A stretch of DNA of 64,000 bases from Bacteroidales bacterium. Lineage in GTDB: Bacteria > Bacteroidota > Bacteroidia > Bacteroidales > F082. Position 1 is the first letter of the stretch. Each line of letters begins with the position of its first letter. The stretch covers positions 1-64,000 of the forward strand of contig JAUYGX010000057.1 of the NCBI GenBank assembly GCA_030690365.1, written 5' to 3'. Positions 8,432 to 17,250 of this stretch are shown piece by piece. Below the pieces are notes generated by a model that saw only the letters and a program-made list of their open reading frames with translations, searched no databases and was not told the DNA's origin. The position numbers and the translations under genes are program-made.

Positions 8432-11400
8432 ATGGCAAAAAACTCCTTTGAAGCAGTTATTTTCGATCTCGATGGTGTGATCACAAAAACAGCCATCACC
8501 CACAGCCAGGCCTGGAAAAAAATGTTCGACCAATACCTCACCGGTCGTCAACAAGTGTATGGAGAACCCTTTGTTGAGTTTACCAAAGAAGATTATCTAA
8601 CCTTTGTGGATGGGAAACCCCGTTACGAGGGAGTGCAGTCGTTCCTGAAATCAAGAAACATCAACCTTCCTTTTGGAACTCCTGAAGACAGTTTGTCCAT
8701 GGAAACTGTCTGTGGATTGGGAAACAGAAAAAACGAAACCTTCAACGAAGTACTTGCTAACGAGGGCGTTGAAGTTTATCCTTCCACGGTGGCACTGCTC
8801 GAACAATTGAAGAAAGACAATATCCGAATTGGGGTGGCTTCATCCAGCAAAAACTGTGAAGCTGTGCTTACCGCGGCCGGATTAAATCATTTTGTGGAAA
8901 CCCGCGTTGATGGCGTAGTTTCAGCCGAAATGGGACTAAAAGGCAAACCCCGGCCCGATATTTTTCTTACAGCCGCTAAAAACCTGGGTGTCGATCCCGA
9001 CAAAGCCATTGTGGTAGAAGATGCTGTTTCGGGCGTTCAGGCCGGAAAAAACGGAAACTTTGGTCTGGTGATTGGTCTGGCACGCGAAGAAAACCATGAA
9101 GCGCTCCGGTCCAACGGAGCTGATTTGGTGGTGAACGACCTGGAAGAAATCACCCTCGAAGACATCAACGATTGGTTTGACGAAGGAAAAAAAAAAGATA
9201 GCTGGATATTAAACTACTCTGATTACGACCGTTCGAACGAAAAATCGCGTGAAGCACTGCTGACCATCGGAAACGGATATTTTGGTACCAGAGGTGCCAT
9301 GGAAGAAACCAGCGCCGACGATTCCAACTATCCCGGAACTTACATTGCCAGCCTATATAACCGGCTCTCCACTCCCATTGCCGACCGCTTGGTTGAAAAC
9401 GAGGATTTCGTAAACGCACCCAACTGGTTGCCCATCCGGTTTAAAATTGATGACGAAACCTGGTTCGATCCCAATCAAACCAATATTCAAAAAATCAGCC
9501 GTACCCTTGATTTTAAAAACGGACTGCTCAGCAGAACGCTGGTTGTAAAGGATGTTGAAAACCGAAAGACAGTCATCAAAAGTGAGCGGTTTGCTTCGAT
9601 GGAATCACCGCACCAGGCCTGCATCCGCTACAGCGTTAAGCCACTCAATTATAGCGCGGTAATCAGTTTTTCGTCGGCACTCGACGGCACCCATAAAAAC
9701 GAAGGCGTAAACAGATATAAAGCCCTCAATCAGCAGCACCTGCAACCAGTAAAAGAGGGTGGCGAAAGCAACCTCTCGTGGCTGCTGGTGGAGACTACCC
9801 AGTCGGGAATTGAAATTGCCGAAGCCGCCAAACTGACCATGATCCTGAACGACATTCCCGAAACCATCGACTTTGGCGTTACCTCAGACGAAGGTATCGT
9901 ATATACCTATGCCAGCCATTTTGTATCCGAAGGTGAAACCCTCGGAGTTGAAAAAATGGTGGCCATCCATGCATCGCACCTGGGCAGCAAAAATCCTTTG
10001 GAGATGGCCATTTCGGAAGTAAAGACCATGCTGTTGTTTGATGACTTATTGCAAAAAAGTGCCGACGCCTGGCAAGAAATCTGGGACAAAATCGACATCA
10101 AACTCACCGGAAACAGGTTGGATCAGAAACTGTTGCGCATGCACACCTACCACCTGATGGTTTCGGTTTCACCCCACAATCAACACATTGATGCCAGTAT
10201 GACCGCCCGGGGACTTCATGGCGAAGCTTACCGGGGCCATATCTTCTGGGATGAACTATTTATTTTACCGTTTTACGACATCCACTTTCCGGAAACGGCC
10301 AAATCGATGTTGATGTACCGCTACCGCCGTCTGGATAAAGCCCGTGAATACGCCAAAGAGTACGGCTACAAAGGCGCTATGTTTCCATGGCAAAGTGGCA
10401 GCGATGGCCGCGAAGAAACGCAGGTAGTGCATTTAAACCCGCTTACCGGACATTGGGGCGACGACTACAGTTCGTTGCAAAGGCATGTTTCGCTGGCCAT
10501 TGCATACAATATCTGGCAATACCTCCACATTACCGACGACTGGGATTTTATAGAAGACTATGGCGCAGAAATGTTTCTTGAAATATGTAGGTTTTGGGAA
10601 AGCAAATGTGTTTGGAATGAAAAAACTCAGCGTTATTCTATCGATAAAGTGATGGGGCCTGATGAATTTCATGAAAGCTACCCCGAAGCTGAAGAAGGAG
10701 GTCTTCGCGACAATGCCTACACCAACATCATGGTTTCATGGATGTTTGATAAAGCAGATCAACTCATCAAAAAACTGGGATTGACCTCCAAAGGCAAACT
10801 TTTCCTCAAAACCGGGATCCTGCCCAAAGAAATCAATAAGTGGAATGAGATTAAAAATAAACTCAATCTGGTAATCAACAACGAAGGCATCATTGCTCAA
10901 TATGATGGTTATTTTGAACTGAAAGAACTCGATTGGGATGATTACAAATCTAGGTTTGGCAACATCTACCGCATGGACCGCCTGCTGAAAGCTGAAGGAA
11001 AATCGGCCGACGACTACAAAGTGGCCAAACAGGCCGATACCCTGATGACTTTTTATAACCTCGATCAGGATCAGGTAACACAAATATTGAATGGAATGGG
11101 ATATTCCCTGCCAATGGACTACCTGGAAAGAAACCTACAGTATTACCTCGACCGGACTTCACATGGTTCCACCTTAAGCCGGGTAGTCCATGCCCAATTG
11201 GCCAGTACCATTGGAAATTACCAATTGAGTAATGAACTTTACCACGATGCGCTTACTTCGGATTATGCCGACATTCAGGGAGGCACTACCGCCGAAGGCA
11301 TCCATGCAGGGGTGATGGCCGGAACACTGATGATTGCCATCAACACCTTTGCCGGCATCGACCTGCGTGGCGATCTGCTGAAAGTAACCCCACATTTGCC

Positions 11401-11569
11401 AGACTCCTGGAAAAATCTGGTCTTTCGCCTGAATTTTAAAGGAGTGGAATATCAATTTGAGATTTCGGACGAAACAGTTTTGGTATCTACCGACAAGGCG
11501 GCTAAACTCATCATTCACAACACTGAGTTTGAAACCATGGTTGGAACCACGCTCATTTGTATTCATTAA
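8432..11569 (+). CDS. Fusion of beta-phosphoglucomutase-like HAD and GH65 glycoside phosphorylase/hydrolase
   Basis: This 1045-residue cytoplasmic protein has two catalytic parts. Residues 1-250 are a HAD domain of the beta-phosphoglucomutase group: FDLDGVIT with Asp12 and Asp14, the cap motif THSQAW, and KPRPDIF...VEDAVSGVQAG. Residues 255-1045 are a GH65 domain with the N-terminal beta-sandwich (LTIGNGYFGTRG), the (alpha/alpha)6 barrel (HIFWDELFILPF), the catalytic acid Glu745 in MGPDEFHE, and the GTTAEGIHAG loop that holds phosphate in phosphorylases. Together they could split an alpha-disaccharide such as maltose, trehalose or kojibiose with phosphate and convert the resulting beta-glucose-1-phosphate to glucose-6-phosphate in one polypeptide. 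The disaccharide is not determined by sequence, and some GH65 proteins are plain hydrolases. Elsewhere these are often two adjacent genes. An A10 run marks the domain junction. Confidence 0.9.
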   Translation: MAKNSFEAVIFDLDGVITKTAITHSQAWKKMFDQYLTGRQQVYGEPFVEFTKEDYLTFVDGKPRYEGVQSFLKSRNINLPFGTPEDSLSMETVCGLGNRKNETFNEVLANEGVEVYPSTVALLEQLKKDNIRIGVASSSKNCEAVLTAAGLNHFVETRVDGVVSAEMGLKGKPRPDIFLTAAKNLGVDPDKAIVVEDAVSGVQAGKNGNFGLVIGLAREENHEALRSNGADLVVNDLEEITLEDINDWFDEGKKKDSWILNYSDYDRSNEKSREALLTIGNGYFGTRGAMEETSADDSNYPGTYIASLYNRLSTPIADRLVENEDFVNAPNWLPIRFKIDDETWFDPNQTNIQKISRTLDFKNGLLSRTLVVKDVENRKTVIKSERFASMESPHQACIRYSVKPLNYSAVISFSSALDGTHKNEGVNRYKALNQQHLQPVKEGGESNLSWLLVETTQSGIEIAEAAKLTMILNDIPETIDFGVTSDEGIVYTYASHFVSEGETLGVEKMVAIHASHLGSKNPLEMAISEVKTMLLFDDLLQKSADAWQEIWDKIDIKLTGNRLDQKLLRMHTYHLMVSVSPHNQHIDASMTARGLHGEAYRGHIFWDELFILPFYDIHFPETAKSMLMYRYRRLDKAREYAKEYGYKGAMFPWQSGSDGREETQVVHLNPLTGHWGDDYSSLQRHVSLAIAYNIWQYLHITDDWDFIEDYGAEMFLEICRFWESKCVWNEKTQRYSIDKVMGPDEFHESYPEAEEGGLRDNAYTNIMVSWMFDKADQLIKKLGLTSKGKLFLKTGILPKEINKWNEIKNKLNLVINNEGIIAQYDGYFELKELDWDDYKSRFGNIYRMDRLLKAEGKSADDYKVAKQADTLMTFYNLDQDQVTQILNGMGYSLPMDYLERNLQYYLDRTSHGSTLSRVVHAQLASTIGNYQLSNELYHDALTSDYADIQGGTTAEGIHAGVMAGTLMIAINTFAGIDLRGDLLKVTPHLPDSWKNLVFRLNFKGVEYQFEISDETVLVSTDKAAKLIIHNTEFETMVGTTLICIH
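9187..9196 (+). other. Ten-adenine run at the HAD/GH65 junction (possible slippage site)
   Basis: Ten consecutive A encode the last base of a Gly codon and three Lys codons (residues 253-255), exactly where the HAD domain ends. Adding one A gives AGA TAG, and removing one A reaches TAA after AAG ATA GCT GGA TAT. Either slip therefore yields a free HAD domain of about 255 residues. Confidence 0.4.
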
Positions 11570-11584
11570 TCAGGATTATTTAAC

Positions 11585-12223
11585 ATGCAAAATCAAATTA
11601 TAACCATCACCGATAAACATAAGGCTGCCGCAAACCTGATTGTAGAAAGGGTATTGGCCGAAAGAACACCTAAGTTTATTATTACCGTTACGGGTGAGGT
11701 TGGCACCGGAAAATCCACAGTTTCGTATCTGGTGGCTAAATACCTCAAAAAGAAAGGTATCCGTTGCAAGATTATGGAATTGGATAATTATTATCAAATT
11801 CCACCTCTTGAAAGAAAGGCCTGGAGATTAAAAAACGGCCTGGGGAAAGTGGGCCCCGACGAATATAACTGGACTAAAATCTATGAAAACATCCGGGATT
11901 TTAAGGAAGACCGGGTGGCCACTATGCCTCTGGTCGATCTGCTGACCGATTATGTTGATACCCTAACGACCAACTTTGCAGGAGTTGATATGCTCATCAT
12001 AAAGGGATTATATTCAATAAAATGCAAAGAATCGAAGATCCGGGTTTTTATTGAATTGTCGTATCAGGAAGCACTGGAACTAAACGTTTATGAGTCGAGC
12101 GAGCCCATGGACGAATTTCGGTTTCAGGTCATGCAAAAAGAACAGGAAGTGGTGCAGGACCTGAAAAAAGAAGCCAATTTCTTTATCGACTTCGACAATT
12201 CAAACGAAATATTTCACCTTTAA
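11585..12223 (+). CDS. Uridine-kinase-like P-loop protein, probably degenerate (paralogue 1)
   Basis: This 212-residue protein resembles the uridine kinase/phosphoribulokinase group. It keeps Walker A (GEVGTGKST, Lys43) and the LDNYYQIPPLER segment that aligns with the catalytic Asp region of uridine kinases. Where the next gene has LIIDGIYA, this one has LIIKGLYS, so Lys140 replaces the acidic residue of the Walker-B-like strand. The lid motif DRGKEP of the partner is also lost (here YESSEPMDEF). It may bind nucleotide without transferring phosphate, perhaps as a partner of the next protein. It starts 15 bases after the HAD-GH65 gene, so it probably belongs to that sugar operon. Function unknown. 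Confidence 0.75.
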   Translation: MQNQIITITDKHKAAANLIVERVLAERTPKFIITVTGEVGTGKSTVSYLVAKYLKKKGIRCKIMELDNYYQIPPLERKAWRLKNGLGKVGPDEYNWTKIYENIRDFKEDRVATMPLVDLLTDYVDTLTTNFAGVDMLIIKGLYSIKCKESKIRVFIELSYQEALELNVYESSEPMDEFRFQVMQKEQEVVQDLKKEANFFIDFDNSNEIFHL

Positions 12224-12236
12224 AAAATTGCTTGCC

Positions 12237-12875
12237 ATGCTGGAAGATGTATTACTAATTGCCGACAAACACAAACAAGCAGCGGCCGTTATTGTTCAGG
12301 AGATACTAAAACGCCGTGTTCCTAAAATGATTGTGGCCATTTCGGGTGAGTCGGGTTCCGGAAAATCGGAGCTTACCCATGTGATTGCCAAGTCGCTCAG
12401 GAAAGAAGGAATCTTTGCCAAACCTATCCACATCGATAATTTTTACAATACACATCCGCTCGAAAGAACCGAATGGCGTACAAAACACGGAGTTGAAAAC
12501 GTGGTGGGCATCAATGAATACCGCTGGGATAAAGTTTATCAGGTACTCGACGATTTTAAAAACAGCCGTTCGTCAACCATGCCATGCGTGGATTTGGTCA
12601 CCGAACAAGTGGACGAACTCACCACTGATTTCAACAGTGTTGATATGCTCATTATCGATGGAATTTATGCCATCAACACCGAAGGCGTTAACCTGCGGAT
12701 TTTTATTGAACTCACCTACCACGAAACCAAAAAGGCCCAGACCGACAGAGGTAAAGAACCCGACAACCCATTCAGGTGGAGCGTGCTGGAACAGGAACAT
12801 CAGGCGGTTTTAAGCATCAGGAACAAGGCCGACATTTTTATTGACAAGGAATATCAGGTCAGGCTGGTGAAGTAG
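12237..12875 (+). CDS. Uridine-kinase-like P-loop kinase (paralogue 2)
   Basis: This 212-residue paralogue of the preceding gene is co-linear with it from end to end. Its catalytic apparatus looks intact: Walker A GESGSGKSE (Lys43), IHIDNFYNTHPLER, Walker-B-like LIIDGIYA (Asp141) and the lid-like DRGKEPDNPFRW. I chose the ATG at 12237 rather than an in-frame TTG at 12228, because then both paralogues have the same N-terminal length and the ADKHK/TDKHK blocks align. The gap to the preceding stop is 13 bases. It could be a nucleoside or sugar kinase acting with the upstream sugar genes. The substrate cannot be read from sequence. Confidence 0.78.
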   Translation: MLEDVLLIADKHKQAAAVIVQEILKRRVPKMIVAISGESGSGKSELTHVIAKSLRKEGIFAKPIHIDNFYNTHPLERTEWRTKHGVENVVGINEYRWDKVYQVLDDFKNSRSSTMPCVDLVTEQVDELTTDFNSVDMLIIDGIYAINTEGVNLRIFIELTYHETKKAQTDRGKEPDNPFRWSVLEQEHQAVLSIRNKADIFIDKEYQVRLVK

Positions 12876-12989
12876 GTGCCGGTACCAAATGAACAAAATT
12901 TGTCGTACTACCCTTTTCAAAACAGTCAATTCTACCGACTTGGATTATTTACTCTGACAAATTGACCGCAATATCAGGGTGGCAAACTA

Positions 12990-13019
12990 TTTGCTTATTG
13001 CAGCCAACTAGTACATTTG
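12990..13019 (+). promoter_or_regulatory. Bacteroidota promoter of grpE-dnaJ
   Basis: TTTG at 12990-12993, an 18-base spacer, then TACATTTG at 13012-13019: both elements match the Bacteroidota consensus. The box ends 26 bases before the grpE ATG. No CIRCE-type heat-shock operator was seen. Confidence 0.6.
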
Positions 13020-13045
13020 TTGCTACAGCCATAAAAATCTAAAGC

Positions 13046-13648
13046 ATGGATAAAGAAAAAAATAAAGAAGTTGATGATGTAACTTTTGAAGATCAGCGCG
13101 ATATGAATTCGAATAACAATGAATCGACACAAACCAATCCTCAAAACGGTACAGAACACGTGAAGGAAAGCAAAAAGAGTAAAAAGAACAAAGTAGAAAA
13201 TCACATAGAAGAATTGGAGCAGAAATGTGAAGAATCGAATGATAAATATCTGCGGCTTTATTCTGAATTTGACAATTACCGCAAAAGAACTCAAAAAGAA
13301 CGTCTCGAATTGCTCAAAACGGCTTCCCAGGAAATTGTTGTAGATCTTCTCCCGGTTTTGGACGACTTTGAAAGGGCGATCACTGCATTAACGATCAGTC
13401 ATGCCAACGAAGAATCTACCAAAGGTGTTGAATTAATTTTTGGAAAGTTGTTTTCCATACTTTCACAAAAAGGACTCGAATCGATGGATGCTTTAGGTAA
13501 AGAATTCGACACTGATTTTCATGAAGCCATCACCAATATTCCTGCACCAAATAAAGACCAGATTGGTAAAGTGGTTGATGTGGTTCAAAAAGGATACCTG
13601 CTCAACGGAAAAATAATCCGCTTCGCCAAAGTAGTAGTAGGAAGCTAA
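13046..13648 (+). CDS. grpE: Nucleotide exchange factor GrpE
   Basis: This 200-residue co-chaperone makes DnaK release ADP. A poorly conserved, charged N-terminus (residues 1-60) leads into the long dimerisation helix (HIEELEQKCEESNDKYLRLYSEFDNYRKRTQKER). The C-terminal beta domain follows, with the family ending GKVVDVVQKGYLLNGKIIRFAKVVVG. It is 31 bases upstream of dnaJ. dnaK is not in the window, which is usual in Bacteroidota. Confidence 0.95.
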   Translation: MDKEKNKEVDDVTFEDQRDMNSNNNESTQTNPQNGTEHVKESKKSKKNKVENHIEELEQKCEESNDKYLRLYSEFDNYRKRTQKERLELLKTASQEIVVDLLPVLDDFERAITALTISHANEESTKGVELIFGKLFSILSQKGLESMDALGKEFDTDFHEAITNIPAPNKDQIGKVVDVVQKGYLLNGKIIRFAKVVVGS

Positions 13649-13679
13649 AAAATAAATAAAAAGAGACAAGGTATAAACC

Positions 13680-14837
13680 ATGAGTAAACGCGATTATTAC
13701 GATATACTGGGAGTTAGCAAGGGTGCGGCAGCAGACGAGATCAAAAAGGCATACCGCAAAATGGCCCTTAAATATCACCCTGATAAAAATCCGGGAAACG
13801 CCGAAGCAGAAGAATCCTTCAAAGAAGCTGCTGAAGCCTATGAGGTATTGAGCAACCCGGATAAAAAAGCACGCTACGACCAATATGGTCATGCCGGGCT
13901 TGGCAATGGTGGCGGTTATGGAGGTGGTGGTGCCCACATGTCGATGGACGACATTTTCAGTCATTTCGGCGATATTTTTGGTGGCGCCTTTGGCGGTGGC
14001 GGTGGCTTTAGCAGTTTTGGAGGACAAAGCCGTGGCAAACGTGTAAACCGAGGATCGAATCTGAGGGTAAAAGTTAAGCTGACGCTGGAAGAAATTGCTC
14101 ATGGAGTTGAGAAGAAAATCAAGCTCAACAAATATGTTGAATGTAAGGAGTGCCATGGCTCGGGATCCGAAAAAGGCAGTTCACCGTCCACTTGTCCTAC
14201 CTGTCATGGTCGTGGTCAGGTTTCGCAGATTACCAACACTTTTCTGGGCCAGATGCAAACCAGCTCTACCTGTCCACAATGTGGCGGTAGTGGCGAAATT
14301 ATTACCAACAAATGCAACACCTGTCATGGCAATGGTGTAGATAAAGGCGAGGAAGTAGTCACCATTAAGATACCGGCAGGCGTAGCCGAAGGCATGCAGC
14401 TTTCCATCAGCGGAAGAGGCAATGCCGGTGCCCGCGGTGGGGTACCCGGCGATTTAATCATCCTGATTGAAGAAAAAGAACATCCTGATTTGGTGCGCGA
14501 TGGCAACAACTTGTTGTACGATCTGTTCATCAATTTCGCCGATGCCGCTTTGGGTAGCTCTGTTGAAATACCCACCATCGAAGCAAAAGCCCGCATTACC
14601 ATCAGCCCCGGAACTCAGGGCGGAAAAGTACTCCGTCTAAAAGGAAAAGGATTGCCCGATGTAAATGGCTATGGCAAAGGGGATTTACTCGTCAACATCA
14701 ATATCTGGACACCCAGGGTATTGAACGACCAGGAAAAAACCATGCTCGAAGAACTTCAAAAGTCACCCAATTTTCAACCAAATCCTACGGCCAAAGACAA
14801 AAGCTACTTCGACCGGATGAGGGAATTTTTCTCCTAA
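13680..14837 (+). CDS. dnaJ: Chaperone protein DnaJ
   Basis: This 385-residue type I Hsp40 stimulates DnaK ATPase and delivers unfolded proteins. The J domain is at residues 3-70 with HPD in [12 protein letters not shown] Gly-rich stretch follows (about 75-120). The zinc region holds four CxxCxGxG repeats ([32 protein letters not shown]), and the C-terminal substrate domains end the protein. It lies in an operon after grpE and only four bases before an ABC transporter gene. Confidence 0.97.
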   Translation: MSKRDYYDILGVSKGAAADEIKKAYRKMALKYHPDKNPGNAEAEESFKEAAEAYEVLSNPDKKARYDQYGHAGLGNGGGYGGGGAHMSMDDIFSHFGDIFGGAFGGGGGFSSFGGQSRGKRVNRGSNLRVKVKLTLEEIAHGVEKKIKLNKYVECKECHGSGSEKGSSPSTCPTCHGRGQVSQITNTFLGQMQTSSTCPQCGGSGEIITNKCNTCHGNGVDKGEEVVTIKIPAGVAEGMQLSISGRGNAGARGGVPGDLIILIEEKEHPDLVRDGNNLLYDLFINFADAALGSSVEIPTIEAKARITISPGTQGGKVLRLKGKGLPDVNGYGKGDLLVNINIWTPRVLNDQEKTMLEELQKSPNFQPNPTAKDKSYFDRMREFFS

Positions 14838-14841
14838 GCTT

Positions 14842-15750
14842 ATGATAATGCTTCAAGCCAACCACATCTCGAAAAGCTTTGACAATCACAAAGCCCTTGA
14901 TGATGTTAGCATTCAGGTACCCGAACAATCCATTTTCGGATTGTTGGGTCCAAATGGTGCAGGCAAAACCACCCTGATCCGCATCATTAACATGATTGCT
15001 GTAAAGGACAAGGGAGAAATCCTGCTTAACGGCAAACCCATGCAGCCCTCTGATGCCACCCTCATCGGCTACCTGCCTGAAGAAAGAGGATTGTACAAAA
15101 AAATGAAGGTGGGCGAACAGGCAGTATACCTGGCACGTTTAAAAGGAATGTCGAAACACGATGCCACCATGAAATTGAAAACATGGTTTCAAAAATTTGA
15201 GATCGACTCCTGGTGGAATAAAAAAGTTGAAGAACTCTCGAAGGGGATGCAGCAGAAAGTGCAGTTTATCGTCACCGTGTTGCATCAACCCAAGTTGCTT
15301 ATTTTTGATGAACCTTTCAGCGGCTTCGACCCGATCAATGTAAACCTCCTGAAATCGGAAATAATCAACCTGAAAAAGGAAGGCTCTACCATTATTTTCT
15401 CTACCCACAACATGGCTTCGGTAGAAGAAATCTGCGATCAGATCACTTTAATTCATCAAAGCAAGAATATTCTTTCAGGCGAAATTCATGATATCAAACA
15501 AAAATACAAATCGAATACGTTTGAAGTGGAGTATAAGTCGTCCAAAGAGTTGCTACTACCCGAAGATCTTTTTAACATCGTTTCCACACAAAAGACTAAT
15601 CATCACTTGATTACGCAGGTAAAGATTTCAAAAGACGCCAGCTCGAACCTGTTGTTACAACACCTGATCAAGCAAGCGGAAATCATCAAATTTCAGGAAT
15701 TGCTTCCATCACTCAACGACATTTTCATTCAAGAAGTCAGCCCTAAATAA
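14842..15750 (+). CDS. ABC transporter ATP-binding protein (NatA-like)
   Basis: This 302-residue ATPase subunit of an ABC-2 type exporter shows Walker A GPNGAGKTT (Lys42), the signature LSKGMQQKVQ, Walker B LLIFDEPFSGFDP and the switch His in IFSTHNM. About 80 residues follow the nucleotide-binding domain, as in NatA-type subunits with the DUF4162 tail. It starts four bases after dnaJ and is followed nine bases later by its permease. The exported substrate is unknown; NatAB homologues export sodium, others lipids or drugs. Confidence 0.9.
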   Translation: MIMLQANHISKSFDNHKALDDVSIQVPEQSIFGLLGPNGAGKTTLIRIINMIAVKDKGEILLNGKPMQPSDATLIGYLPEERGLYKKMKVGEQAVYLARLKGMSKHDATMKLKTWFQKFEIDSWWNKKVEELSKGMQQKVQFIVTVLHQPKLLIFDEPFSGFDPINVNLLKSEIINLKKEGSTIIFSTHNMASVEEICDQITLIHQSKNILSGEIHDIKQKYKSNTFEVEYKSSKELLLPEDLFNIVSTQKTNHHLITQVKISKDASSNLLLQHLIKQAEIIKFQELLPSLNDIFIQEVSPK

Positions 15751-15759
15751 CCACTTGTT

Positions 15760-17076
15760 ATGAATAAGATTCTACTCATCATACAGCGCGAATACCTGAC
15801 CAGAGTAAAGAAGAAATCTTTCATCGTCATGACCATCGTGGGTCCGGTCCTGATGGCAGCCATGATTATTCTTCCGGTTTTTTTAGCTAACTGGAGCGAG
15901 GCCACAGAAAAGCGCATTGCCGTTCTGGATGAAACAGGCTGGTTTTTTGAGAAGTTTAAAGATGAAGACAACATCAAATTCTATTATGTATTTGGCGAAC
16001 TCGAAGACGAAAAAAGCGAGGCTTTAACCAAAAAAGGCGATCACTTGCTGTATATTCCGCTTCCTGAACTCAATGTGCCTGAAAATGCAGAATTGTTTTC
16101 GACCAATCAGCCCGGATTAAATGTAACCAGTTACATTAAATCGACCATGAAACAAATCGTGGAAAATCAAAAACTGCTGGCCTCAGGCATCGATCCTGCC
16201 ATTATTAAATCCACCAAAGTGGACATTAACCTGGTAAATATCAAGGTAGAAGCCGACGGGATTGAGAAAAAAAGCAACACCGAAGTTGAAGTCGGATTGT
16301 CCATATTTGCCGGTATCATGATTTATTTCTTCATTTTTATGTTTGGGGCTCAGGTGCTTAAAGGGGTCATCGAAGAAAAATCAAACCGCATTGTTGAAGT
16401 CATTATTTCATCTGTAAAACCTTTTCAGCTGATGATGGGCAAAATAGTAGGCATTGCACTGGTGGGACTCACTCAGTTCATGCTCTGGATATTGCTCACG
16501 CTGATCATAGTTGGTGTCGCGCAGGTGATGTTCATCAGTGGCAGCTCATCGGCACTCGAAATGATTGGAAGCCAGCAGGAAGCCCTGGGACAGATGACCA
16601 GCGGCGGAAGCCAGATGAACCCGATGGTGATGGTTTCCGAAACTCTTGGCAGCATCAATTTTACGGTGATGGTATTGAGTTTCATCTTTTATTTTCTGGC
16701 AGGTTACCTGATGTATGCCTCACTTTTTGCAGCCATCGGTGGTGCCGTCGACAACGATGCCGACACACAGCAATTTATGCTCCCGGTATCCATTCCCTTG
16801 ATTTTTGCGGTGGCCATGTCGGGTGTAATTGTAAACCAGCCTGATAGCAGCCTGGCGTTCTGGATGTCTATCATCCCGTTTACCTCTCCCATTACCATGA
16901 TGATGCGCATCCCATTTGGCGTACCTGAGTGGCAAATATTGCTGTCGATGGGTTTGCTGGTGGCAGGATTTATCATTAGCACCTGGATAGCAGGAAAAAT
17001 ATACAAAACAGGAATCCTGATGTATGGAAAAAAAATTACTTATGGAGTCGTCTGGAAATGGCTGACTGCCCGATAA
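15760..17076 (+). CDS. ABC-2 type permease (NatB-like)
   Basis: This 438-residue membrane partner of the preceding ATPase starts with a cytosolic segment and one membrane helix (VMTIVGPVLMAAMIILPVFL). A large extracytoplasmic domain of about 150 residues is followed by five hydrophobic helices from about residue 180 (IFAGIMIYFFIFMFGAQVLKG). The EEKSNRIVEVIISSVKPFQLMMGK motif is the conserved coupling region of ABC2_membrane_3 proteins. The gene pair sits between dnaJ and secDF, and the substrate is unresolved. Confidence 0.9.
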   Translation: MNKILLIIQREYLTRVKKKSFIVMTIVGPVLMAAMIILPVFLANWSEATEKRIAVLDETGWFFEKFKDEDNIKFYYVFGELEDEKSEALTKKGDHLLYIPLPELNVPENAELFSTNQPGLNVTSYIKSTMKQIVENQKLLASGIDPAIIKSTKVDINLVNIKVEADGIEKKSNTEVEVGLSIFAGIMIYFFIFMFGAQVLKGVIEEKSNRIVEVIISSVKPFQLMMGKIVGIALVGLTQFMLWILLTLIIVGVAQVMFISGSSSALEMIGSQQEALGQMTSGGSQMNPMVMVSETLGSINFTVMVLSFIFYFLAGYLMYASLFAAIGGAVDNDADTQQFMLPVSIPLIFAVAMSGVIVNQPDSSLAFWMSIIPFTSPITMMMRIPFGVPEWQILLSMGLLVAGFIISTWIAGKIYKTGILMYGKKITYGVVWKWLTAR

Positions 17077-17174
17077 GATAAAAAGATGACACGCTTTTAA
17101 CTGGTTGATTGTCCCGCTGCGACCCGATAAATGATTTGACACTGAAAGCGACTCCTTATTAAATGTAACCAAAA

Positions 17175-17205
17175 TTGTTAATTCTCAAATATTATACTAT
17201 TTTTG
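17175..17205 (+). promoter_or_regulatory. Bacteroidota promoter of secDF
   Basis: TTG at 17175-17177, a 20-base spacer, then TATTTTTG at 17198-17205, a full TAnnTTTG match followed by CACCC. The leader to the secDF ATG would be about 40 bases. Confidence 0.6.
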
Positions 17206-17250
17206 CACCCTTAAAAAAAATGCAGTTAAATCATTAATAATTAATCTCAA

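Noticed and set aside
12228-12236. TTG start for the second P-loop paralogue
   Set aside because: The ATG nine bases later makes the N-terminus co-linear with the first paralogue.
12897-12963. AATTTGTC ... GACAAATT inverted repeat upstream of grpE, considered as a heat-shock operator
   Set aside because: Arms are 51 bases apart and do not match CIRCE; eight-base matches at this distance in AT-rich DNA are expected by chance.
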